From Bombyx mori (taxonomy: Eukaryota; Arthropoda; Insecta; Lepidoptera; Bombycidae): a stretch of DNA of 64,000 bases. This document shows positions 11,096-22,544 of this stretch, piece by piece. The notes below the pieces were generated by a model. The model was not told where the DNA came from, ran no database searches, and worked only from the letters and a program-made list of their open reading frames with translations. Location of the stretch: assembly GCF_030269925.1 (NCBI RefSeq), contig NC_085107.1:13268001-13332000 (forward strand), written 5' to 3'. A program made the position numbers and the translations under genes. Numbering within the stretch: the stretch's first letter is position 1; every line of letters starts with the position of its first letter.

Positions 11096-11199
11096 AACTA
11101 GGTCTCCCAATTGATGTTATATGCTTAAGCTGCAACAAATAAGTAACATATTATGACGTTAATGATAGGTTAAAAGATTAAAAAATGGGTTAATTCTTT

Positions 11200-11735
11200 G
11201 TTTCTTCAAGTCTCAAACAATTCCTCAGAGCACTTCCCATGGAATATATGGTACAAAATGCAGAGAGAAGTGAAGTCCCTCCGCAGACCTAGAGGTTTCA
11301 AACGATTCGTCTGAACGGGATTATCAACAATCCGAACGGCCCTTTTCTGTATGGAGTCAAACGGAAGTAGTTGGTATTTGGGAGCCCCAGCCAAGAGGTA
11401 GGAACAGTAGTTCGAGGCCGAGGTCGGACTTGTGCTTTATAAAACCAGAGTCTTTGTCCAGGCGTGAAGTACCGTTTCGCTCTGTTGAGGACTCCCAGCA
11501 TTTTGAACGCCAACTTGTCTTTGCTCTCCAAATGACTCCGAAACTGGACATCGCACCAAATGTCGACCCCAAGTATCCCGATACTCGTGAAGGTTGCAGG
11601 AAATTGTGCTCCTTGGAATTGTGGCGCCATGACAAAGGGGTCCTTTTTCGCAGTGAACGCGCATACTTGTGTCTTCAACGGGTTGAATTGAACTAAGAGA
11701 ATATTGGGATATTGATTTGTCGATAAAAATCCCAT
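11200..11735 (-). pseudogene. Jockey-like LINE reverse transcriptase, C-terminal fragment
   Basis: The minus strand encodes NPLKTQVCAFTAKKDPFV (about 11690), GILGVDIWCDVQFRSHLESK (about 11580), the PGQRLWFYKAQVRP stretch and, after a frameshift near 11400, AGAPKYQLLPFDSIQKRAVR and PLGLRRDFTSLCILYHIFHG to 11206. This is the thumb and C-terminal region common in jockey/CR1-group LINE proteins of moths. The palm with FADD is missing upstream. Confidence 0.75.
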
Positions 11736-11739
11736 ACTT

Positions 11740-12640
11740 TACTCCTTTAAGTCACCGACACTGATGCACGGACACATTGTATACATTCGCGGCTGTAAGT
11801 CTGCCTTGTGTAATTCGACTCTATTCTCGGTATGGCATCAATGAAAGATTTTATATCCGAAATAACACTTTCATCATTAGTGGTATGATTATCCGTTACA
11901 ATCATATCGTTACTCGTTACTCCTAATACCTTACTCCTATACTTATATCAAATTTGTAAAATATCTTTCTTACCTTGTTTCTGTTCCACACACGAACACA
12001 ATACCTCTAATGAATATTTAAATATTAAAAAACCTGGATAACGAATCTCACAAATCATCAAACAACGTTATTTTCTTTGTACGTCCTTAAGTTTACATTA
12101 CCTTTTTAATTCGCGGAAAATACGCACGCATGCGCAAAACGATCAGTAAGAAACGTTTCAATCATGTCATCTCTTCGATCTTTTTGTAGAACGCCAAGCT
12201 TGTCAGTTTTTCTTTAACTGTGCGAATAATACGATCCAAAATATTCAGAGTTCCTGAGAGAGAAAACTAAAGTGAAAAGCGTTATTGGGCTGTCTCGGAC
12301 GTTCCGCGTTAGTGTATTAATACCTAGGTTTGACGTCAGACATACTATAATATATAAATAATCATTGCTGATCAATGTCGCCCATATCTCAAAATACGTC
12401 AAAAATAGCTTGTCTTTCAATAGATGTAAATTTTTCTGAACATTTAAGCCTACACTTTACATTGCAAAGTGGCTTAAGTTTGCGGGCAGGTACTTATCCT
12501 TTTTTAGAAGACACGAAAAATTGTCCTGTAGTTTTCAAAATCTTTTTGATATTTTATTTCCATTTATTTGGATCACTTGTGCGTTTCCTGCCTCTTTTTT
12601 AATTTCCGTTGCATCTTCTACTGTATTAGGATAGCTAGAA
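11740..12640. other. No gene recognised
   Basis: AT-rich sequence with short open frames only. None shows a motif I recognise. Confidence 0.3.
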
Positions 12641-12661
12641 TTTTCAATCAATATAGAATTT

Positions 12662-13080
12662 TTGGGCAAGTTAGAATTTTCGGACAAGTTATTTGTGGGA
12701 GACTCAGCATTCAACATTAAAATACCCATTATGAAGCCATACCCATTTAAGAACATAACTCACGAAAAAAGGATTTTCAACTACAGAATATCACGAGCAA
12801 GGAGAGTAGTCGAAAATGCGTTGGGAATCTTAGCAGCACGTTGTAGGGTTTTTCGTCAAAGAATAAGTGTGCACATAATGTCGACAAAATTGTGCCAGCT
12901 TGTTGTGCCTTACATAATTATTTAAGAACAAAGTTAAAAAGTTATATCAAATACATATGTGTCGATGTTGAGAATATCAACAATTCTAAATTTCGTTTAG
13001 GTGACTAGCGGAAAGAAACATAGGTATGTCTGGCGCAAAAAAGTGAAAAAGAACGCAATAATAAAGGTAACAATGTACAC
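12662..13080 (+). pseudogene. Harbinger transposase (DDE_Tnp_4) C-terminal fragment
   Basis: Reads KLFVGDSAFNIKIPIMKPYP, RIFNYRISRARRVVENALGI and, after a frameshift near 12900, ACCALHNYLRTKLKSY and NINNSKFRLGD, with a stop where the family has W. This is the second catalytic D (VGD) and the glutamate (VEN) of a PIF/Harbinger transposase, colinear with element A's second exon. The upstream half is missing. Confidence 0.8.
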
Positions 13081-13089
13081 AATAAATTT

Positions 13090-13480
13090 ACAACTTATTT
13101 CCATAGACAGGAGTTATGTAGCCATAATCAGCCTATTACACAGTAGCCGCTTTGTAACCAGATAACGTTAATAACAACTCCATTGTTTAACTTTAGTAAT
13201 TAAGGATTAGATAAAAAATATAATGCTCCTTGTATTCCATACCCAGAAATAGAATAAGTAATCACCCCTTGTTTGTAAGATAGTACATAAGCACAACATG
13301 TTTACGAATAAAACAGTCTTGAACTATCTTCTGCCTTGAACGGTAGCCCTGTAGTTTCTTTTTAAAAAGCTTTTTGCTCTACCCCGCATCATAACTCAGG
13401 GCAGAGTTTCTTTTCAAGAGAATATGTTGAGAGTAGTTCCTACATAAATTTTGTATGTGTATGTGTATCTTACAAATAAA
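13090..13480. other. No gene recognised
   Basis: Low-information AT-rich stretch. The sequence 13190-13350 has the look of an LTR or SINE tail (AATAAAACAGTC) but I could not find a partner copy. Confidence 0.25.
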
Positions 13481-13680
13481 ACATCAGTTTGAGAATTACA
13501 TACTATTTTTTCTTACCTCACCCACAGTATCCGTACCAGGTCGGCATGGCTCCGTCGTCCCCTCTAGGAATTCGAAGAGGGGGTAACACCACACCGATGG
13601 TACATAGATGTCACTGGACCCCCATCCTGTTTGCTTGGAAGCATTCACTGAATGGTCTTACATCCATTATATTACCAGTT

Positions 13681-13900
13681 TCAGCTCTCTAGTGAGTTTG
13701 TACTTTCGGTGCCAATATTCATATTAGACGTGCCTGCAATCATAGCGGCTGCTTGGTAATCTTCGTCACCAAAAGCATATTTATTCACTGACCAAATACC
13801 AAGTCTTTCAAATCCATGAACTGCATTTTGAGCTACTGCTTTTTTCAGAAAAGCTGGTGCTAGCAATCTGGCTACATCGTATTGATTTATTATGCGGTAT
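13681..13900 (-). pseudogene. Pogo/Tigger transposase C-terminal fragment
   Basis: The minus strand reads QYDVARLLAPAFLKKAVAQN and HGFERLGIWSVNKYAFGDED, the conserved end of pogo/Tigger-type DDE transposases. The catalytic and DNA-binding parts of a pogo gene on the same strand lie at 16951-17973, about 3 kb away. The interval is filled by another transposon, so these are probably two halves of one element. Confidence 0.75.
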
Positions 13901-14148
13901 GGGTGCTATTTTTGGAAGAAAAGACATCGGGCACCTTTGTATGGGACACTTACCTACAGCGAACAAAAATGAAATTAGGTCTGGTGGATAGGCAATTGAA
14001 TCTAGTTTACAATGGTATAGGTCCCATATCTGTGAGCCGTGGGAATAAGGAGAAACTGGACATTAAAAAAATATATTTTTTTTTACTTTTTTGTGCAATA
14101 ATTCAAGAGGAAAAAAGGAATAAAAAAAACATGTTTTTCTCTTTACTT

Positions 14149-16544
14149 TTATTCTGCCGCATCCAAATCTACAAGAGTTTCGTCTAAAAACGCCGCAGGT
14201 GCGTGAAATTCTTCTTGATATATAGCCCAAGATAAAAAGTATACCACACTGGCGATGTGCGCGCAACTCCCTACAGTGCGGCGGCCGTGTATACAGGAAC
14301 AGTAATACCCTTCGAGGCTTTGTCTTCCTTGCAATGCCGGATTTATTAGTATATATGTATAATAGCGTTTTGCTCTTATGTGACGAGACTGTATTCTGCC
14401 TCGTATTAATATTTTATTTTCTACCAACTCTCTGCGATGGTATAATTCCATTATATACACTCCGTTTGGCCGCATGTGTTCATGGCAATAAGATTTGGCC
14501 AATTTCAAATGGTATATTCCCAAGGTAAATAAAAATAGCTCGTCGTAAGTTAATTGTGGAAAATCTCTTAATTCGGGATTGTTTGCCTCTATCGGCGTGA
14601 ATGCAACTCTTTGCCTGTTTAAGTTGTTTCGAATCACGTAATCAGCCAATTCATTTTCTCTATTTATATTCTCATTTATTATATTTATAAACTCTGCGGC
14701 ATGAGCGTTATCTCTATATGGCTGATAAGTGGCATTGATAAGTGCTGCAGTTATTTTAAAATCAGTCATCATATTTGTAAGCGCTACATTAAAATAAACA
14801 TGGCGGAATATTTTGAAGTCTTTTTTAAAGCGACCATTAATAGTCTCTACTACTACCCAACGACACATAGTGATTAGACGTGATTTATTTGCATCTACTG
14901 TGCTCAACTGCTCTCCTCTCGTCCTTGTTGGCGGCATATGTGCATCATATCCATGCTCTTCGATGGCAGGGATAGAGTCTCTAAAGCCGCGGTCCAATAT
15001 GAAAATATCGTTGGCGTTCAGAAACCAATACCAAACTTCCTCCTCCATCATGTGACGCATTATTTCGGCATCCGTAGTAATAGCTGGATACGGGCCTAAT
15101 ACGTCTACAATATAGCCGTCTGTGCATACAATTAAAAAGGGTTTTATTAAGTTGCGGAATTTGTGCAGGCTCTACGTTCTTCTCTGAAAAAGGAAGTTGG
15201 AGCTTTTTTGCACGTATATGTATGTTCCATCACACACAAGAATGGCCGCAGGTTCATTCTGGTTACCTCCAAAAATATGACTCGGGATGGTTAAGTTGCG
15301 AGCTACTACATCTTCTCTCGTCATGTGATCCAAACCCAGATGGTGGGGAACAAACTCTTCAGATAAACATTCTCGAGCTATTTTTAGTTTTCGTTCCAAT
15401 GTTCTTCTCGACATATTAAACATAGAAGCTATACGCTCGTCTGGTTCACCTGTTCTTATTTTAACTAAATACAGTCCCAAAACAGTAGCAGAACTGTTGG
15501 TTCTATCACGTAGAGAAGATGTTTGATTCAAAATATTATTGAATTGAATTTTATCCATACCCGTATAAAAATGTAGTTCATTGTCATCTATCTCCTCAAC
15601 ATTTTCGAAGTCCAACTGAGTTCCTCGTTCCAATCTCCATTCATACAGCTCGATAATATCGAGAACATGAGCACTATTAAAGTTTTCATGAAGAGGTATT
15701 TGCTCATTAAGTAGATCTTCCCATTCATTGTTTATCATATGGGGTTGGCAAACTCGAGCAAGTTTTGGTATGAATAGCTTATTAATACGAAAAAAATGTA
15801 ACCTGACATATTTTGGCACAGCATTTGCTGGTACGTTTCTGCAGTTTTGAAAAACACAGCGTCGAGCAGTATTAGATACACGCAAATATCCAGGAATAGT
15901 CATAAGACCTATGTCTTGTTGTTGTTGAACGTCAACTACTATTTCTTGGACTTCCTCTTCTTGTACTTGCTGGGGTAATGGTTCTTGAACTTGCTGAGGT
16001 AATGGATCGTCTACTGGCCGGACTTGCACTGCGCGATAAAATCTCAGCCAGCAAGGGTTGCATATTGATAGTGTTCCATCAAAAGCAATCTGTAACAAGT
16101 TTATTTTACGGTTATTAATTGATAATCATAATAATAAAGGTCACAACGAAATACACTATGACCAAGGAATGAACAGTTTCAATGGTTGAAAAGGACTGGT
16201 ATGACGTCACAGCTGGCTGACGTGGCTGTGAGTACTTATTCATACAATGTAGTGTAGTAATATTTTAGGGGGCATTCTAACCGTCATAAACAACTTTTTC
16301 TATGGAACCAATATGGAAATCCCGAAAGAAAAAATAGCTGCCTAGCTTTTGTTACAGGATGTATATAACAGGAATGTTTAATATATATAATAAATATTGA
16401 GAAACTTACCTCCCGTGGCATTATTTCTTGTAATAATAGTACTGCATAGTCATGATATCTTTCTAAAAACATTTGTGTAAGACGATGTCTTCTACGACGT
16501 AGAACAGATCGCTCACACGACACACAACTATTTCGTCGTTCCAT
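14149..16544 (-). pseudogene. Two-exon DDE transposase with C-terminal SWIM zinc finger, one stop codon
   Basis: Exon 1 runs 16544-16410 (45 codons, CVSCERSV) to a GTAAGT donor. A 320-base intron ends at a TTACAG acceptor and exon 2 runs 16089-14149, in phase. The CX2C in exon 1 and CNPC at the start of exon 2 could form one zinc site. Then come a helix-turn-helix (DERIASMFNMSRRTLERKLK), a DDE domain starting ILVCDGTYIYV (about 15240), ILDRGFRDS (about 14985) and CRWVVVETINGRFK (about 14850), and a SWIM finger CSCIHGRRTVGSCAH near 14290. It resembles the ISL2EU/Spy relatives of Harbinger. A single TAG at 15172 splits an otherwise open frame of about 690 codons. Confidence 0.75.
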
Positions 16545-16950
16545 TTCACAGCCAAATCCAACACGAAGGCAAACAAAATCCAGTAAACAAGCAGTAGGTA
16601 ATTAGTAGACTCAGAACACAATGGGAACACAGTAAAACACAGATCGCTACGACGGATGACGAAGGACTGCGTTGTAGTAAGATAAGCTAGCTACCTGCGC
16701 GAGCGCAACCAAACCTGTTTTACGACAATGGGCGAGAAAGAGAACGCAACATGCACACCCACTTATCGGATATCAGTCAGGTTGACTTTACGAAAATACC
16801 ACGGAGTGATATTTTAACTTACTGAGCGGTCATATTTAGTAATTAGGACAAATAGTCAACTTAAAATATGAATTTCATTTTACTTTTATTTCCATTTTCC
16901 CATTGTTATGAATTAAAATAACCACATAATATTAAATATGATTGGAAGCA

Positions 16951-17973
16951 CTATGATTTAAAAGTGTTTTGGTTTATGTTCGCGACTTTAAAAAAAGCGG
17001 GTAAAAAACGCCCAATGATCTTTACCTCCCTTTCAAAGTAAGTTTTCAGTCGGCCGTAAACCGCTTCATCCATGGGCTGCATTTTAAGAGTTGTGTGTGG
17101 AGCCAAGGATAAAATTACGATATCGTTCTTGCTGGTGTAACCTAAAGTTAGGTAATACTGATGGCTTTCGTGGTGGTTATCCAATAATAGAAGTATTTTT
17201 TCTCAGGGGTAGGTCGAACAAGCTCCACAAAAAATGCATCCAATCAAAGAACACCTCACCTGAAGCCAAACCATTTGGAGTACCGGTTCCTTGAGTGCCG
17301 GAAGGCGCACCATCAATTATAGTGGGAGAAATGAACCAGCGGTATTACAACAACCTATGACAGTAGTTAATTGACCACGTGCACTGGCGATTATGCCCAC
17401 TTGTTTCTTTCCTTTCGTTGATAGCACTTTAGGCGTTTTATTTGTGGTTGTAGATATACCAATTTCATCCATGTTGTAAAATCTAAATATTATATTTTAC
17501 TGTTAAATCTTCAAGGTCTTCATAAAAACGTCCAACTTCATGTCTGTTAAATCCTTTTGCCCTTGCAACCGATGTTGCCTCTGGAGTCCTGAGTTTGATC
17601 GTGAACAGACAAAAATGACGATAGCCAATCATCTCCAGCTTTTGCGTACTTGTCCCAATTACTAGGCTAGTTCAAATTATTTTTCTTGGCGTAGATGAAC
17701 GCTAAATTTTTGAATTCATCTCGAGTCTAGCCAAAAAATACTGAATCCAACTTTGAGATATATCACCAAATCTATTTCCTGATCTTCAGTGAAAACGAGA
17801 CGGAATCGCCAAAGTTTTGATGCAGCAATGCCAGTTTTCACATGCCTATACAAAGTTGTATAAGCTAAACTATACTTTTTAGCTGTGATTTTTATTGATT
17901 CTCCAGCTTTGCACAAATTAATAGCCGTTTGCATAGCATTTTTACACACACACACACACACAATGGGTATCAT
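16951..17973 (-). pseudogene. Pogo-type transposase, N-terminal and catalytic parts
   Basis: The minus strand starts with a pipsqueak/CENP-B-like helix-turn-helix (INLCKAGESIKITAKKYSLA, about 17915-17850). Then come NMDEIGISTT (about 17475), KKQVGIIASARGQLTTVIG (about 17400) and DNHHESHQYYLTLGY and ILSLAPHTTLKMQPMDEAVYG (17180-17060), the DDE_1 core of pogo. Stops and frameshifts interrupt it. It loses its frame near 17020, where the family would continue into the piece found at 13900. A (CA)n run sits at 17946. Confidence 0.75.
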
Positions 17974-17999
17974 ATATTAAAAAACAAACACGTTAACAC

Positions 18000-18182
18000 T
18001 TTATTACCTTACGGAATACTGAAGGAACCGCTTGTGGTTTTAACTTTTTCTTAGCTTCTGTTAAATAGTTATCTTGATTAAAATGTAAACTACAAACGCA
18101 TGCAAATTTTGACACATTGTCGTCAATATTAATGGAAATAATACACAAAGCCCTCCATTCTTCATTAGCTGGAATCCTGAAA
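18000..18182 (-). pseudogene. THAP zinc-finger exon fragment
   Basis: After a splice acceptor (TTTTCAG at about 18183) the minus strand encodes NEEWRALCIIS, FACVCSLHFNQDNYL and LKPQAVPSVF. This is the second half of a THAP DNA-binding domain: the C of VCS and H of HF, then AVPS-F. The first Cys pair is not found in a convincing exon upstream. THAP domains occur in P-element and Harbinger-type transposases as well as in host genes; I cannot tell which. Confidence 0.65.
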
Positions 18183-18681
18183 ACAAGACACGAAATTGTG
18201 ATAATGCTATAACAACCGGTTGATATTTGTGGTTTACATTGTATGAAAAAACAAGAACACAACTATTTCTCACGCCAAATAGCAGTATATATGCACTATT
18301 ATATTCCGATTTGAAGGACATTGCAGCCAGAGCAACTACTGGACATATTGAGACTTACATGATTATGTCATGTCTAAGCGCAGTGGAATGCAAAGCATTG
18401 CTTTGTAATTCATGGTGTCGGTTGGTTTTGCTACTGTCCATAAGCGGTCGTATTACTTAATCTCAGGCAAATTGCATGCTTGAGACGCTATTCAACGCAA
18501 TAAAAAAATAAAAAAATACCAATAATAAATAACATTGCAAAATTGCATCTTATGGGGGGTTTACACGGGTCGATTTTCGCCGTGCGGCGAGTCGCTTCAC
18601 TAATTGCCTCACCAAGCCGCATCGCTAGCCCATTTACACTGGTTACTAAAATCGCATGCGGCTCTGTCATTTCCATCGAAA

Positions 18682-20633
18682 ATGTTGAGCAGAATAGCCG
18701 TTTGTGCCGGAATTGAAATAATTAATTATTCAATTATTCAACAATTGCTTAAAGAACAAAGAGTGAAGAAAAAACAAAAGGAAAGAAGAAAACGTAATGT
18801 TTGGGTACGTGGATGGATTTCTCGACGTAAGGACTTGGATGCTTCGGATACTTTATTGGTTGAGTGGAGTTTAGAAGATCCTGATTATTTTAAAAAACGA
18901 TTAAGAATGACTACTGATCAGTTTAATACTTTACTACATAAGGTTACTCCGCTTATACAAAAATGCGATACCAATATGCGAGTAGCACTTTCTCCGAAAA
19001 TTAAATTAGAAATAACCCTGAAGTTCCTGGCTACCGGTGATAACTATTCAAGTCTTGCAGAGTCATTCAGAGTTCCAGAATGCACAATTTCCTTGTTTTT
19101 GAAGGATGTTTTGGATGCTATATACAATGTTTTACAGGAGTTCATTATGGTAAGTGAAACTAGTAATTAATTATAAACGATTTATTTATAAATTTTCCAT
19201 TGTGTTTTCATCTAAGCATGACCTAACAGCTTGAGATAGAATATCGTCGTTCACTCCGTATTGTTGCCCAGTATTTTTTTGTGTAAGTAAACAGCTGGCA
19301 AAATAGTCTTCTTCATAATCGAGGTGCCTTCTAGAAGTGGAAGCTTCGGGAGTCGAAGTTTCACGCTGGTATTGAAAAGCTTGGTTTCTGGAAGTAGTAG
19401 CTTCGGCTTCTGGAGTCGAAGTATAGCGTGAATATTCTGAAAGTGAACTCGTAGGTCTAGCAATTGGAAAATGTTGTGTTAAGGTTTTCAGTCTTTCTTG
19501 TGACAAATAATTATTGATGAAATTTTGACAAACAATAGCATTTCTTAATGGCAAACTACGTAATTGGCTTGCCACATGTACTCCGAATGTATCAAATTCA
19601 TCTTGACGGATAGTTTGAGCCAAAGTTTCTAATCTATTGACTGCTTGTAAAACAGGTGGGTCCATTTTAGGTGCGTCCATTAGAGCACGCTCCGCCTTTT
19701 TCTTTGGAGACAATTTTTTTTCTTTTGTAAGGGCGCAATATTATCTTCTTGTTCCAATTCATCAAAATATGAAGACGCGTCGCTGTTTGTGTTCACCGCT
19801 GAATCTTTTCCCTGTAACCATACACTAATATAAGTTTATTTCTTTTAGGTGCCATCCACCACAGATCAATGGAAGAAAATACAAAAGGATTTTATAGATC
19901 GCTGGCAATTTCCTTTTTGCTGTGGGGCTATTGACGGGAAACACGTATTAATCGAAAATCCACCACACGGAGCATCAGACTATTATAATTACAAAGGCAC
20001 TTATAGTGTGGTGTTGTTTGCTATAGTGGATGCACATTACCGTTTCATATATATAGATTTCGGAACTAATGGACGCATGAATGATTCGCATATTTGGAAA
20101 AAACAAAGTTCTATAGTGCTCTTGAAAGAAATAATTTTAAACTACCTAATAAGGCAGTTTTCGTTGGTGATGATGCTTTCCCTTTGGCAACCTATTTAAT
20201 GAAACCGTATTCAAGACATGAAGGTTTGGAACACAAACAAAAAATCTTTAATTACAGACTATCAAGAGCACGCCGAATCGTAGAGAATGCCTTTGGCATA
20301 ATGGCTTCACGATTCAGAGTATACAGAAAACCTATATCTGTTTCATTGGATAAAACTGATTCTATTATTAAAGCGACCTGTGCGCTGCATAACTGGCTTC
20401 GGACTAATCTCATATACATGAATACTCCCGAATTAGTAGACGGAGAAGACTTCAGTTCAGGGACAATCAGAAACGGAAGTTGGAGAAGCATTCCTACGGC
20501 AGGAGTAGACGAATTAATGACACCGCTATCTTCTAACAACTATTCACGAAATGCCAAAGATCTGCGCGATAGATATGCTGACTATTTTGTCGGACCAGGA
20601 AAAGTTTCATGGCAAGATAGAATGATTGCGTAA
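18682..20633 (+). pseudogene. Harbinger A transposase (two exons, one frameshift)
   Basis: Exon 1 is 18682-19149, starting at ATG (MLSRIAVCAGIEII), with LVEWSLEDPDYFKKRLRMT and ITLKFLATGDNYSSLAESF, and ends ATG/GTAAGT. Exon 2 is 19849-20633 after TTTTAG. It carries the DDE_Tnp_4 core: CGAIDGKHVLI (first D), FVGDDAFPLATYLMKPY (second D), ARRIVENAFGIMASRF (E), then ALHNWLRTN. The join is in phase. A one-base loss near 20094 (around DSHIW) shifts the frame between the first and second D, so this copy makes no full protein. The intron contains the C-terminal exon of the opposite-strand partner gene. Confidence 0.9.
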
Positions 20634-21084
20634 ATATTGTATGTTTATTTAAGTAATATTATAAAAATGTCTCTGTTCACGATTTACCTATTATAATTTA
20701 TAATATGCGAACAAGAATAACTATTTAATAAATAATAATAAGACTTACCATGTTATCTTTACTGTTTCTTCCTTCTATCACTGGCTTTAAAAAGCGGTCA
20801 GCTACAGAAAACCAAATTAATTGAGGTCTGTATATATCATCCTTTCCCGCGCCACTCTTCTTTGACTTTGCTACCTTACTGGCCTCTCTATTATACGTGG
20901 TTCGTATATTTTTTATCTTCAATTTAAGCTCTTCAACTGTTATGGACAAACGCATTTCTTGAATAATAGATTTAAGAGCCGCTAAACGTACATTATTGTT
21001 TCTGTAATCTTGTTCTCTTGGGTTCCATAAGCATGGATGCATTTCATAGCATTCCAAAAACTGTATGGTGTTATTTTTATTCAT
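19186..21084 (-). pseudogene. Harbinger A MADF partner gene (two exons, one frameshift)
   Basis: Exon 1 runs 21084-20749: ATG, then a MADF (Myb/SANT-like) domain with FLECYEMHPCLWNPREQDY, LKLKIKNIRTTYNREASKV and RPQLIWFSVADRFLKP, ending ATG/GTAAGT. Exon 2 runs 19811-19186 after TTACAG, in phase. It is rich in S/T/E repeats with a BESS-like tail (SQLRSLPLRNAIVCQNFINN). A one-base indel near 19725 breaks exon 2 in a lysine run. In known Harbinger systems such partners bring the transposase to the nucleus and to DNA. The intron holds the transposase's second exon. Confidence 0.85.
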
Positions 21085-21379
21085 GGTTGTTACGATACAT
21101 GTACACAGAAACGCTGTAGTAAATAAATACACGTGCGTGCGCGAAACACCTTCACGCGGCGGGCGATCGCCTGCAACTGATCGTTTACACGGTCGATTTT
21201 AATCACCAGTCGCATGCGGCCGGTTGCCGCGCGGCCAAAGTCGGATGCTACCCAACTTTGGGGCTTGCGGCTTTAGTCAATTGCAACTTAGCCGAATTGC
21301 CATTTAGATGGTCGATTTACGCCGCGCGGCAAAAATCGTGCGGCTTTAGTCACCCGTGTAAACCCCCCATTATAGTTTT

Positions 21380-21955
21380 TTTACGATTGATTTTTCAAAT
21401 TTTGTATAATTTATGGCATAGATTAAGTACAATTTACAAGACAAAAGGTATTAAATATTTTAATGATAAAATATGCTCACACTAGTAAAAAATAATCAAT
21501 GAATCTTACCTATGGAAGGATATTCCACAATCTGGATAGGATTCTCGCTTACAACCACTTACAAGTGTTCACCGTTATTACACGGAAACTTTCACGATTT
21601 TTGAAAAAAAACAAGCCACAAACTGTAACAGTCTCCTTTTAACTTCAAACTAAAAACCGAAATAAACGCCATTTTTGTTTATAACAACCATTCATTGCTC
21701 TTTTTCGGTGCTGTCAACAATTAATCTGGCTTCCTACCAGATTCAACATAAAAACTATCAGGTATCTACGTATCGTCGGAAATATCTGCAAACCTGGTTT
21801 AATGACGTCATGCAAACTAGGGAGAAGCAAAAACATTCGAGATGTTGGAAAAAAATATCAGATGTAAAGTTAAAATATATTTTATTTATGTTTATCAATT
21901 TTCTTACACTTTAAACAACTTTTACATCAATATGTACTTTATAAAGTAAAAGAAA
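21380..21955. other. No gene recognised
   Basis: Between Harbinger A and the next fragment. The minus strand 21670-21510 has the look of a noncoding first exon ending TCCATAG/GTAAGA, but no coding frame follows convincingly. Confidence 0.25.
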
Positions 21956-21959
21956 AACT

Positions 21960-22500
21960 AATGAGCAGGAGAAAGTGGCGAAATTATTCTGGAAGATCCT
22001 CAACACCAGACATCGTTACGCTGTCAGTGTCATCTTCATTATCACTCAAAATGTTGTGATCGGTTTTACTGTCACTGTTTTCTCCTCCTAATAAAAATTA
22101 TTAATTCGCGTATTATAATTAAAATATATATTATAATTAAAGTTCATATAGCCTGTCATCATGCCAAATCTTATCTCTTAACAACATCAATCAATCAAAA
22201 CAAATCAACAACAACAGTCTTCCGGGGTTATATTTTGTATCGCTACCTTTGTTAATCTTTCGATGTATTTTTCAGATTGGCCTATATGTTTGTCTGCCAC
22301 CCTTTGCTTCATCAAATTCCAATCGTACTCAATAGGATTGAGATCACAGTGTTAGGACGGCAGACGTAATACCTCATGTTCATGAGCTTTAAATATTTCA
22401 TCGATGAAATATACCTTCTCTGGCTTATTTGTTTTGATCAACATATACAGCTCTCGTTTAGTCATTTTGACATCAAAATTGATGTTATGTTCTTGCATTT
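21960..22500 (-). pseudogene. DD82E-like Tc1/mariner-group transposase, C-terminal fragment
   Basis: The minus strand reads INFDVKMTKRELYMLIK (about 22470), EHEVLRLPS-HCDLNPIEYDW (about 22370, with a stop inside the motif), MKQRVADKHIG and, after a splice-acceptor-like site at about 22088, an acidic tail NILSDNEDDTDSV. LRLP-HC-LNPIE followed by an acidic C-terminus is the signature shared with the copies at 24218, 25503 and 33777. The first catalytic D is missing. Confidence 0.65.
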
Positions 22501-22544
22501 AATTTTTACGTGCATTGAAATTTGGCGGCTTATTCGCCTGCTTA

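Larger units (their letters stand above)
18553..21369 (+). mobile_element. Harbinger element A, full length (2817 bp), TSD TTA
   Basis: An 18-bp perfect inverted repeat TGGGGGGTTTACACGGGT is at 18553-18570 and 21352-21369, flanked by TTA at 18550-18552 and 21370-21372, the usual 3-bp target duplication of PIF/Harbinger. Inside are a transposase gene on + and a MADF gene on -, each with two exons, interleaved. Near the ends the motif GTCGATTT(T/A)CGCCG(T/C)GCGGC recurs, possible transposase-binding sites. Confidence 0.95.

Noticed and set aside
17946..17962. (CA)n run as a regulatory site
   Set aside because: Simple microsatellite.
21510..21670. First exon of a THAP gene interrupted by Harbinger A
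   Set aside because: Only a donor-like site was seen; no coding frame links it to the THAP fragment.
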